This document shows, one piece after another, positions 1-11,052 of a stretch of 64,000 nt of DNA; position 1 is the first letter of the stretch; each line of letters opens with the position of its first letter. Origin of the DNA: Gibbula magus (lineage: Eukaryota > Mollusca > Gastropoda > Trochida > Trochidae); assembly GCA_936450465.1 (NCBI GenBank), contig OW388296.1, positions 32,495,875 to 32,559,874 on the forward strand, written 5' to 3'. The position numbers were made by a program, and so were the translations under genes. The notes beneath the pieces were generated by a model, which was given only the letters and a program-made list of their open reading frames with translations, had not been told where the DNA came from and ran no database searches.

Positions 1-11
1 TTGGCTATCCG

Positions 12-26
12 ACTCTCTGTAAGAGT
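12..26. other. Short dyad in the monomer (ACTCT/AGAGT)
   Basis: Five-base arms, actct and agagt, flank a five-base centre (ctgta). The dyad recurs in nearly every monomer. The frequent 2-bp deletion variant gactctgtaag keeps both arms and shortens the centre to gta, so the deletion does not destroy the symmetry. Any role in cruciform formation or protein binding is inference. Confidence 0.6.
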
Positions 27-130
27 GAATATAGATTAAAAAGTAAGACAGATAGAGGAAATCCGAAATAACCAGTCGATAGAACACAAGGTAATGAACA
101 TCTCAGCCAAGTTTGGTCCTGAAATATGCA

Positions 131-144
131 GTTCGAAGAACGTT
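131..144. other. A-type dyad GTTC-GAA-GAAC with AACGTT
   Basis: Arms gttc and gaac surround gaa, and the overlapping aacgtt is itself a palindrome. This is specific to A-type monomers; B-type copies read gtttgaagaaag and lose both palindromes and two CpG sites. It serves as the clearest diagnostic marker separating the two monomer classes. Confidence 0.6.
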
Positions 145-207
145 ATTAGCCTCGCTGTCAAGTAATGTAGTTTGTGGTCTTCTTTGACTTAGAATAATTT
201 CCGTGTT

Positions 208-224
208 TTTCGGCCAAATTGGCT
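208..224 (+). other. Weak CENP-B-box-like 17-mer at the monomer boundary
   Basis: Aligned to the CENP-B box pattern nTTCGnnnnAnnCGGGn, this 17-mer matches TTCG, the central A and the two middle G bases, which is 7 of the 9 fixed positions. The first and last bases of the CGGG block are T and C. Many monomers replace ttcggcc by tgggcc, ggggcc or tgtgcc and lose the TTCG half. It overlaps the dyad gccaa-a-ttggc at 213-223. The match may be chance; binding is not shown. Confidence 0.2.
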
Positions 225-888
225 ATGCGACTCTCTGTAAGAGTGAATATAGATTAAAAAGTAACATAGATAGAGGAAATCCGAAATAACCATTCGATAG
301 AACACAAGGTTATGAACATCTTAGCCAAGTTTGATCCTGAAATATGCAGTTTGAAGAAAGTTATTAGCCTCGCTGTCAAGTAATGTAGTTTGTGGTCTTC
401 TTTGACTTAGAATAATTTCCGTGTTTTTGGGCCAAATTGGCTATCCGACTCTCTGTAAGAGTGAATATAGATTAAAAAGTAAGACAGATAGAGGAAATCC
501 GAAATAACCAGTCGATAGAACACAAGGTAATGAACATCTCAGCCAAGTTTGGTCCTGAAATATGCAGTTCGAAGAACGTTATTAGCCTCGCTGTCAAGTA
601 ATGTAGTTTGTGGTCTTCTTTGACTTAGAATAATTTCTGTGTTTTTGGGCCAAATTGGCTTTCCGACTCTCTGTAAGAGTGAATATAGATTAAAAAGTAA
701 GACAGATAGAGGAAATCCGAAATAACCAGTCGATAGAACACAAGGTAATGAACATCTCAGCCAAGTTTGGTCCTGAAATATGCAGTTCGAAGAACGTTAT
801 TAGCCTCGCTGTCAAGTAATGTAGTTTGTGGTCTTCTTTGACTTAGAATAATTTCTGTGTTTTTCGGCCAAATTGGCTATCCGATTCT

Positions 889-2841
889 CTGTAAGAGTGA
901 ATATAGATTAAAAAGTAAGACAGATAGAGGAAATCCGAAATAACCAGTCGATAGAACACAAGGTAATGAACATCTCAGCCAAGTTTGGTCCTGAAATATG
1001 CAGTTTGAAGAAAGTTATTAGCCTCGCTGTCAAGTAATGTAGTTTGTGGTCTTCTTAAACTTAGAATAATTTCCGTGTTTTTCGGCCAAATTGGCTATGC
1101 GACTCTGTAAGAGTGAATATAGATTAAAAAGTAAGACAGATAGAGGAAATCCGAAATAACCATTCGATAGAACACAAGGTTATGAACATCTCAGCCAAGT
1201 GTTGTCCTGAAATATGCAGTTTGAAAAGTTATTAGCCTCGCTGTCAAGAAATGTAGTTTGGGCTCGTCTTTGACTTAGAATAATTTCCGTGTTTTTCGGC
1301 CAAATTGGCTATGCGACTCTCTGTAAGAGTGAATATAGATTAAAAAGTAACACAGATAGAGGAAATCCGAAATAACCATTCGATAGAACACAAGGTTATG
1401 AACATCTCAGCCAAGTTTGGTCCTGAAATATGCAGTTTGAAGAAAGTTATTAGCCTCGCTGTCAAGTAATGTAGTTTGTGGTCTTCTTTGACTTAGAATA
1501 ATTTCAGTGTTTTTCGGCCAAATTGGCTATGCGACTCTCTTTAAGAGTGAATATAGATTAAAAAGTAAGACAGAAAGAGGAAATCCGAAATAACCATTCG
1601 ATAGAACATAAGGTTATGAACATCTCAGCAAAGTTTGGTCCTGAAATATGCAGTTTGAAGAAAGTTATTAGCCTCGCTGTCAAGTAATGTAGTTTGTGGT
1701 CTTCTTTGACTTAGAATAATGTCCGTGTTTTGGGGCGAAATTGGCTATGCGACTCTCTGTAAGAGTGAATAAAGATTAAAAAGTAAGACAGAAAGAGGAA
1801 ATCCGAAATAACCATTCGATAGAACATAAGGTTATGAACATCTCAGCAAAGTTTGGTCCTGAAATATGCAGTTTGAAGAAAGTTATTAGCCTCGCTGTCA
1901 AGTAATGTAGTTTGTGGTCTTCTTAAACTTAGAATAATTTCAGTGTTTTTCGGCCAAATTGGCTATGCGACTCTCTGTAAGAGTGAATATAGATTAAAAA
2001 GTAAGACAGATAGAGGAAATCCGAAATAACCATTCGATAGAACACAAGGTTATGAACATCTCAGCCAAGTGTTGTCCTGAAATATGCAGTTTGAAGAAAG
2101 TTATTAGCCTCGCTGTCAAGTAATGTAGTTTGTGGTCTTCTTTGACTTAGAATAATTTCCGTGTTTTTGGGCCAAATTGGCTATCCGACTCTCTGTAAGA
2201 GTGAATATAGATTAAAAAGTAAGACAGATAGAGGAAATCCGAAATAACCAGTCGATAGAACACAAGGTAATGAACATCTCAGCCAAGTTTGGTCCTGAAA
2301 TATGCAGTTCGAAGAACGTTATTAGCCTCGCTGTCAAGTAATGTAGTTTGTGGTCTTCTTTGACTTAGAATAATTTCCGTGTTTTTGGGCCAAATTGGCT
2401 ATCCGACTCTCTGTAAGAGTGAATATAGATTAAAAAGTAAGACAGATAGAGGAAATCCGAAATAACCAGTCGATAGAACACAAGGTAATGAACATCTCAG
2501 CCAAGTTTGGTCCTGAAATATGCAGTTCGAAGAACGTTATTAGCCTCGCTGTCAAGTAATGTAGTTTGTGGTCTTCTTTGACTTAGAATAATTTCTGTGT
2601 TTTTCGGCCAAATTGGCTATCCGATTCTCTGTAAGAGTGAATATAGATTAAAAAGTAAGACAGATAGAGGAAATCCGAAATAACCATTCGATAGAACACA
2701 AGTTATGAACATCTCAGCCAAGTGTTGTCCTGAAATATGCAGTTTGAAAAGTTATTAGCCTCGCTGTTAAGAAATGTAGTTTGGGCTCGTCTTTGACTTA
2801 GAATAATTTCCGTGTTTTTGGGCCAAATTGGCTATGCGACT
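889..2841 (+). repeat. Higher-order repeat of 9 monomers, copy 1 (1,953 bp)
   Basis: Rare variants in this unit recur exactly 1,953 bp downstream: gactctgta at 1,101 and 3,054, and ggggcgaaa at 1,732 and 3,685. The variant order between these points is the same in both copies, including the gtgttgtcc/gaaaagtt monomer near 1,200 and 3,150. The correspondence runs from about 889 to about 2,388, after which the partner diverges. Nine monomers of 218 bp minus small deletions account for the length. Confidence 0.85.
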
Positions 2842-4341
2842 CTGTAAGAGTGAATATAGATTAAAAAGTAAGACAGATAGAGGAAATCCGAAATAACCAG
2901 TCGATAGAACACAAGGTAATGAACATCTCAGCCAAGTTTGGTCCTGAAATATGCAGTTTGAAGAAAGTTATTAGCCTCGCTGTCAAGTAATGTAGTTTGT
3001 GGTCTTCTTAAACTTAGAATAATTTCCGTGTTTTTCGGCCAAATTGGCTATGCGACTCTGTAAGAGTGAATATAGATTAAAAAGTAAGACAGATAGAGGA
3101 AATCCGAAATAACCATTCGATAGAACACAAGGTTATGAACATCTCAGCCAAGTGTTGTCCTGAAATATGCAGTTTGAAAAGTTATTAGCCTCGCTGTCAA
3201 GAAATGTAGTTTGGGCTCGTCTTTGACTTAGAATAATTTCCGTGTTTTTCGGCCAAATTGGCTATGCGACTCTCTGTAAGAGTGAATATAGATTAAAAAG
3301 TAACACAGATAGAGGAAATCCGAAATAACCATTCGATAGAACACAAGGTTATGAACATCTCAGCCAAGTTTGGTCCTGAAATATGCAGTTTGAAGAAAGT
3401 TATTAGCCTCGCTGTCAAGTAATGTAGTTTGTGGTCTTCTTTGACTTAGAATAATTTCAGTGTTTTTCGGCCAAATTGGCTATGCGACTCTCTTTAAGAG
3501 TGAATATAGATTAAAAAGTAAGACAGAAAGAGGAAATCCGAAATAACCATTCGATAGAACATAAGGTTATGAACATCTCAGCAAAGTTTGGTCCTGAAAT
3601 ATGCAGTTTGAAGAAAGTTATTAGCCTCGCTGTCAAGTAATGTAGTTTGTGGTCTTCTTTGACTTAGAATAATGTCCGTGTTTTGGGGCGAAATTGGCTA
3701 TGCGACTCTCTGTAAGAGTGAATAAAGATTAAAAAGTAAGACAGAAAGAGGAAATCCGAAATAACCATTCGATAGAACATAAGGTTATGAACATCTCAGC
3801 AAAGTTTGGTCCTGAAATATGCAGTTTGAAGAAAGTTATTAGCCTCGCTGTCAAGTAATGTAGTTTGTGGTCTTCTTAAACTTAGAATAATTTCAGTGTT
3901 TTTCGGCCAAATTGGCTATGCGACTCTCTGTAAGAGTGAATATAGATTAAAAAGTAAGACAGATAGAGGAAATCCGAAATAACCATTCGATAGAACACAA
4001 GGTTATGAACATCTCAGCCAAGTGTTGTCCTGAAATATGCAGTTTGAAGAAAGTTATTAGCCTCGCTGTCAAGTAATGTAGTTTGTGGTCTTCTTTGACT
4101 TAGAATAATGTCCGTGTTTTTGGGCCAAATTGGCTATCCGACTCTCTGTAAGAGTGAATATAGATTAAAAAGTAAGACAGATAGAGGAAATCCGAAATAA
4201 CCAGTCGATAGAACACAAGGTAATGAACATCTCAGCCAAGTTTGGTCCTGAAATATGCAGTTCGAAGAACGTTATTAGCCTCGCTGTCAAGTAATGTAGT
4301 TTGTGGTCTTCTTTGACTTAGAATAATTTCCGTGTTTTTCG
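2842..4341 (+). repeat. Higher-order repeat of 9 monomers, partial copy 2
   Basis: This is the downstream partner of 889-2,388 at an offset of 1,953 bp. I noticed one difference, aataatg here against aataatt near 2,157. The match breaks near 4,341, where this copy changes to tcggcc followed by ttggctatgcg. The breakdown point differs from the start of the next higher-order pattern, so the copy is truncated or recombined. Confidence 0.8.
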
Positions 4342-6720
4342 GCCAAATTGGCTATGCGACTCTCTGTAAGAGTGAATATAGATTAAAAAGTAAGACAGAT
4401 AGAGGAAATCCGAAATAACCATTCGATAGAACATAAGGTTATGAACATCTCAGCAAAGTTTGGTCCTGAAATATGCAGTTTGAAGAAAGTTATTAGCCTC
4501 GCTGTCAAGTAATGTAGTTTGTGGTCTTCTTTGACTTAGAATAATGTCCGTGTTTTGGGGCCAAATTGGCTATGCGACTCTCTGTAAGAGTGAATAAAGA
4601 TTAAAAAGTAAGACAGAAAGAGGAAATCCGAAATAACCATTCGATAGAACATAAGGTTATGAACATCTCAGCAAAGTTTGGTCCTGAAATATGCAGTTTG
4701 AAGAAAGTTATTAGCCTCGCTGTCAAGTAATGTAGTTTGTGGTCTTCTTAAACTTAGAATAATTTCCGTGTTTTTCGGCCAAATTGGCTATGCGACTCTC
4801 TGTAAGAGTGAATATAGATTAAAAAGTAAGACAGATAGAGGAAATCCGAAATAACCATTCGATAGAACACAAGGTTATGAACATCTCAGCCAAGTGTTGT
4901 CCTGAAATATGCAGTTTGAAGAAAGTTATTTGCCTCGCTGTCAAGTAATGTAGTTTGTGGTCTTCTTTGACTTAGAATAATTTCCGTGTTTTTCGGCCAA
5001 ATTGGCTATGCGACTCTCTGTAAGAGTGAATATAGATTAAAAAGTAAGACAGATAGAGGAAATCCGAAATAACCATTCGATAGAACACAAGGTAATGAAC
5101 ATCTCAGCCAAGTTTGGTCCTGAAATATGCAGTTTGAAGAAAGTTATTAGCCTCGCTGTCAATTAATGTAGTTTGTGGTCTTCTTTGACTTAGAATAATT
5201 TCCGTGTTTTTCGGCCAAATTGGCTATGCGACTCTCTGTAAGAGTGAATATAGATTAAAAAGTAAGACAGATAGAGGAAATCCGAAATAACCAGTCGATA
5301 GAACACAAGGTTATGAACATCTCAGCAAAGTTTGGTCCTGAAATATGCAGTTCGAAGAACGTTATTAGCCTCGCTGTCAAGTAATGTAGTTTGTGGTCTT
5401 CTTTGACTTAGAATAATTTCTGTGTTTTTCGGCCAAATTGGCTATCCGACTCTCTGTAAGAGTGAATATAGATTAAAAAGTAAGACAGATAGAGGAAATC
5501 CGAAATAACCATTCGATAGAACATAAGGTTATGAACATCTCAGCCAAGTTTGGTCCTGAAATATGCAGTTTGAAGAAAGTTATTAGCCTCGCTGTCAAGT
5601 AATGTAGTTTGTGGTCTTCTTTGACTTAGAATAATGTCCGTGTTTTGGGGCCAAATTGGCTATGCGACTCTCTGTAAGAGTGAATAAAGATTAAAAAGTA
5701 AGACAGAAAGAGGAAATCCGAAATAACCATTCGATAGAACATAAGGTTATGAACATCTCAGCCAAGTTTGGTCCTGAAATATGCAGTTTGAAGAAAGTTA
5801 TTAGCCTCGCTGTCAAGTAATGTAGTTTGTGGTCTTCTTTGACTTAGAATAATGTCCGTGTTTTGGGGCCAAATTGGCTATGCGACTCTCTGTAAGAGTG
5901 AATAAAGATTAAAAAGTAAGACAGAAAGAGGAAATCCGAAATAACCATTCGATAGAACATAAGGTTATGAACATCTCAGCCAAGTTTGGTCCTGAAATAT
6001 GCAGTTTGAAGAAAGTTATTAGCCTCGCTGTCAAGTAATGTAGTTTGTGGTCTTCTTTGACTTAGAATAATTTCTGTGTTTTTCGGCCAAATTGGCTATC
6101 CGATTCTCTGTAAGAGTGAATATAGATTAAAAAGTAAGACAGATAGAGGAAATCCGAAATAACCATTCGATAGAACACAAGTTATGAACATCTCAGCCAA
6201 GTGTTGTCCTGAAATATGCAGTTTGAAAAGTTATTAGCCTCGCTGTCAAGAAATGTAGTTTGGGTTCGTCTTTGACTTAGAATAATTTCCGTGTTTTTGG
6301 GCCAAATTGGCTATGCGACTCTGTAAGAGTGAATATAGATTAAAAAGTAAGACAGATAGAGGAAATCCGAAATAACCAGTCGATAGAACACAAGGTAATG
6401 AACATCTCAGCCAAGTTTGGTCCTGAAATATGCAGTTTGAAGAAAGTTATTAGCCTCGCTGTCAAGTAATGTAGTTTGTGGTCTTCTTAAACTTAGAATA
6501 ATTTCCGTGTTTTTCGGCCAAATTGGCTATGCGACTCTGTAAGAGTGAATATAGATTAAAAAGTAAGACAGATAGAGGAAATCCGAAATAACCATTCGAT
6601 AGAACACAAGGTTATGAACATCTCAGCCAAGTGTTGTCCTGAAATATGCAGTTTGAAGAAAGTTATTAGCCTCGCTGTCAATTAATGTAGTTTGTGGTCT
6701 TCTTTGACTTAGAATAATTT

Positions 6721-8886
6721 CAGTGTTTTTCGGCGAAATTGGCTATGCGACTCTCTGTAAGAGTGAATATAGATTAAAAAGTAAGACAGATAGAGGAAAT
6801 CCGAAATAACCAGTCGATAGAACACAAGGTAATGAACATCTCAGCCAAGTTTGGTCCTGAAATATGCAGTTTGAAGAAAGTTATTAGCCTCGCTGTCAGT
6901 TAATGTAGTTTGTGGTTTTCTTTGACTTAGAATAATTTCTGTGTTTTTCGGCCAAATTGGCTATCCGACTCTCTGTAAGAGTGAATATAGATTAAAAAGT
7001 AAGACAGATAGAGGAAATCCGAAATAACCATTCGATAGAACACAAGGTAATGAACATCTCAGCCAAGTTTGGTCCTGAAATATGCAGTTTGAAGAAAGTT
7101 ATTAGCCTCGCTGTCAATTAATGTAGTTTGTGGTCTTCTTTGACTTAGAATAATTTCCGTGTTTTTCGGCCAAATTGGCTATGCGACTCTCTGTAAGAGT
7201 GAATATAGATTAAAAAGTAAGACAGATAGAGGAAATCCGAAATAACCAGTCGATAGAACACAAGGTTATGAACATCTCAGCCAAGTTTGGTCCTGAAATA
7301 TGCAGTTCGAAGAACGTTATAAGCCTCGCTGTCAAGTAATGTAGTTTGTGGTCTTCTTTGACTTAGAATAATTTCTGTGTTTTTCGGCCAAATTGGCTAT
7401 CCGATTCTCTGTAAGAGTGAATATAGATTAAAAAGTAAGACAGATAGAGGAAATCCGAAATAACCATTCGATAGAACACAAGTTATGAACATCTCAGCCA
7501 AGTGTTGTCCTGAAATATGCAGTTTGAAAAGTTATAAGCCTCGCTGTCAAGAAATGTAGTTTGGGCTCGTCTTTGACTTAGAATAATTTCCGTGTTTTTG
7601 GGCCAAATTGGCTATGCGACTCTGTAAGAGTGAATATAGATTAAAAAGTAAGACAGATAGAGGAAATCCGAAATAACCAGTCGATAGAACACAAGGTAAT
7701 GAACATCTCAGCCAAGTTTGGTCCTGAAATATGCAGTTTGAAGAAAGTTATTAGCCTCGCTGTCAAGTAATGTAGTTTGTGGTCTTCTTAAACTTAGAAT
7801 AATTTCCGTGTTTTTCGGCCAAATTGGCTATGCGACTCTGTAAGAGTGAATATAGATTAAAAAGTAAGACAGATAGAGGAAATCCGAAATAACCATTCGA
7901 TAGAACACAAGGTTATGAACATCTCAGCCAAGTGTTGTCCTGAAATATGCAGTTTGAAGAAAGTTATTAGCCTCGCTGTCAATTACTGTAGTTTGTGGTC
8001 TTCTTTGACTTAGAATAATTTCAGTGTTTTTCGGCGAAATTGGCTATGCGACTCTCTGTAAGAGTGAATATAGATTAAAAAGTAAGACAGATAGAGGAAA
8101 TCCGAAATAACCATTCGATAGAACACAAGGTTATGAACATCTCAGCCAAGTTTAGTCCTGAAATATGCAGTTTGAAGAAAGTTATTAGCCTCGCTGTCAG
8201 TTAATGTAGTTTGTGGTTTTCTTTGACTTAGAATAATTTCTGTGTTTTTCGGCCAAATTGGCTATCCGACTCTCTGTAAGAGTGAATATAGATTAAAAAG
8301 TAAGACAGATAGAGGAAATCCGAAATAACCATTCGATAGAACACAAGTTATGAACATCTCAGCCAAGTGTTGTCCTGAAATATGCAGTTTGAAAAGTTAT
8401 TAGCCTCGCTGTCAAGAAATGTAGTTTGGGCTCGTCTTTGACTTAGAATAATTTCCGTGTTTTTGGGCCAAATTGGCTATGCGACTCTGTAAGAGTGAAT
8501 ATAGATTAAAAAGTAAGACAGATAGAGGAAATCCGAAATAACCAGTCGATAGAACACAAGGTAATGAACATCTCAGCCAAGTTTGGTCCTGAAATATGCA
8601 GTTTGAAGAAAGTTATTAGCCTCGCTGTCAAGTAATGTAGTTTGTGGTCTTCTTAAACTTAGAATAATTTCCGTGTTTTTCGGCCAAATTGGCTATGCGA
8701 CTCTGTAAGAGTGAATATAGATTAAAAAGTAAGACAGATAGAGGAAATCCGAAATAACCATTCGATAGAACACAAGGTTATGAACATCTCAGCCAAGTGT
8801 TGTCCTGAAATATGCAGTTTGAAGAAAGGTATTAGCCTCGCTGTCAATTAATGTAGTTTGTGGTCTTCTTTGACTTAGAATAATTT
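6721..8886 (+). repeat. Higher-order repeat of 10 monomers, copy 1 (2,166 bp)
   Basis: The marker cagtgtttttcggcg occurs at 6,721 and 8,887, and ccgattctct occurs at 7,401 and 9,567, both 2,166 bp apart. Odd variants such as gttataagcc in an A-type monomer and agtttagtcc are shared by both copies. Inside the unit the same markers also recur after 1,301 bp (6,721 to 8,022), so the 10-mer is a 6-mer followed by a related 4-mer. Confidence 0.88.
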
Positions 8887-11052
8887 CAGTGTTTTTCGGC
8901 GAAATTGGCTATGCGACTCTCTGTAAGAGTGAATATAGATTAAAAAGTAAGACAGATAGAGGAAATCCGAAATAACCAGTCGATAGAACACAAGGTAATG
9001 AACATCTCAGCCAAGTTTGGTCCTGAAATATGCAGTTTGAAGAAAGTTATTAGCCTCGCTGTCAGTTAATGTAGTTTGTGGTTTTCTTTGACTTAGAATA
9101 ATTTCTGTGTTTTTCGGCCAAATTGGCTATCCGACTCTCTGTAAGAGTGAATATAGATTAAAAAGTAAGACAGATAGAGGAAATCCGAAATAACCATTCG
9201 ATAGAACACAAGGTAATGAACATCTCAGCCAAGTTTGGTCCTGAAATATGCAGTTTGAAGAAAGTTATTAGCCTCGCTGTCAATTAATGTAGTTTGTGGT
9301 CTTCTTTGACTTAGAATAATTTCCGTGTTTTTCGGCCAAATTGGCTATGCGACTCTCTGTAAGAGTGAATATAGATTAAAAAGTAAGACAGATAGAGGAA
9401 ATCCGAAATAACCAGTCGATAGAACACAAGGTTATGAACATCTCAGCCAAGTTTGGTCCTGAAATATGCAGTTCGAAGAACGTTATAAGCCTCGCTGTCA
9501 AGTAATGTAGTTTGTGGTCTTCTTTGACTTAGAATAATTTCTGTGTTTTTCGGCCAAATTGGCTATCCGATTCTCTGTAAGAGTGAATATAGATTAAAAA
9601 GTAAGACAGATAGAGGAAATCCGAAATAACCATTCGATAGAACACAAGTTATGAACATCTCAGCCAAGTGTTGTCCTGAAATATGCAGTTTGAAAAGTTA
9701 TTAGCCTCGCTGTCAAGAAATGTAGTTTGGGCTCGTCTTTGACTTAGAATAATTTCCGTGTTTTTGGGCCAAATTGGCTATGCGACTCTGTAAGAGTGAA
9801 TATAGATTAAAAAGTAAGACAGATAGAGGAAATCCGAAATAACCAGTCGATAGAACACAAGGTAATGAACATCTCAGCCAAGTTTGGTCCTGAAATATGC
9901 AGTTTGAAGAAAGTTATTAGCCTCGCTGTCAAGTAATGTAGTTTGTGGTCTTCTTAAACTTAGAATAATTTCCGTGTTTTTCGGCCAAATTGGCTATGCG
10001 ACTCTGTAAGAGTGAATATAGATTAAAAAGTAAGACAGATAGAGGAAATCCGAAATAACCATTCGATAGAACACAAGGTTATGAACATCTCAGCCAAGTG
10101 TTGTCCTGAAATATGCAGTTTGAAGAAAGTTATTAGCCTCGCTGTCAATTAATGTAGTTTGTGGTCTTCTTTGACTTAGAATAATTTCAGTGTTTTTCGG
10201 CGAAATTGGCTATGCGACTCTCTGTAAGAGTGAATATAGATTAAAAAGTAAGACAGATAGAGGAATTCCGAAATAACCATTCGATAGAACACAAGGTTAT
10301 GAACATCTCAGCCAAGTTTAGTCCTGAAATATGCAGTTTGAAGAAAGTTATTAGCCTCGCTGTCAGTTAATGTAGTTTGTGGTTTTCTTTGACTTAGAAT
10401 AATTTCTGTGTTTTTCGGCCAAATTGGCTATCCGACTCTCTGTAAGAGTGAATATAGATTAAAAAGTAAGACAGATAGAGGAAATCCGAAATAACCATTC
10501 GATAGAACACAAGTTATGAACATCTCAGCCAAGTGTTGTCCTGAAATATGCAGTTTGAAAAGTTATTAGCCTCGCTGTCAAGAAATGTAGTTTGGGCTCG
10601 TCTTTGACTTAGAATAATTTCCGTGTTTTTGGGCCAAATTGGCTATGCGACTCTGTAAGAGTGAATATAGATTAAAAAGTAAGACAGATAGAGGAAATCC
10701 GAAATAACCATTCGATAGAACACAAGGTAATGAACATCTCAGCCAAGTTTGGTCCTGAAATATGCAGTTTGAAGAAAGTTATTAGCCTCGCTGTCAAGTA
10801 ATGTAGTTTGTGGTCTTCTTAAACTTAGAATAATTTCCGGGTTTTTTCGGCCAAATTGGCTATGCGACTCTGTAAGAGTGAATATAGATTAAAAAGTAAG
10901 ACAGATAGAGGAAATCCGAAATAACCATTCGATAGAACACAAGGTTATGAACATCTCAGCCAAGTGTTGTCCTGAAATATGCAGTTTGAAGAAAGTTATT
11001 AGCCTCGCTGTCAATTAATGTAGTTTGTGGTCTTCTTTGACTTAGAATAATT
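8887..11052 (+). repeat. Higher-order repeat of 10 monomers, copy 2 (2,166 bp)
   Basis: Second copy of the 6,721-8,886 unit. The internal 1,301-bp spacing is repeated here (cagtg at 8,887 and 10,188), followed by 865 bp to the cagtg at 11,053. Private changes include gaggaattcc near 10,262 and gaaaagttatt near 9,690, where copy 1 reads gaaaagttata. Confidence 0.88.

Larger units (their letters stand above)
1..218 (+). repeat. Representative satellite monomer (A-type)
   Basis: This is the first full monomer in the reference phase used here, running from ttggctat to ggccaaa. It carries the A-type pair of variants: agtcgatag near base 79 and gttcgaagaac at 131-141. Most other monomers (B-type) have attcgatag and gtttgaagaaag instead. 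The unit has stop codons in every frame I followed, and 218 is not a multiple of three, so each new copy shifts the reading frame. It therefore shows no sign of coding. Its next copy begins at 219. Confidence 0.95.

Noticed and set aside
79..97. CENP-B box in attcgatag/agtcgatag region
   Set aside because: TTCG and the central A match in B-type monomers, but all four CGGG positions fail; A-type monomers also lose TTCG.
1..110. RNA polymerase III A and B boxes (tggctatgcg and attcgatag)
   Set aside because: Only fragments of the consensus fit, the B box has just the TTCGA core, and no tRNA or 5S-like fold is apparent.
3710..3735. AATAAA polyadenylation signals in gaataaag variants
   Set aside because: They result from a single-base variant in one monomer class and no transcript or gene lies upstream.
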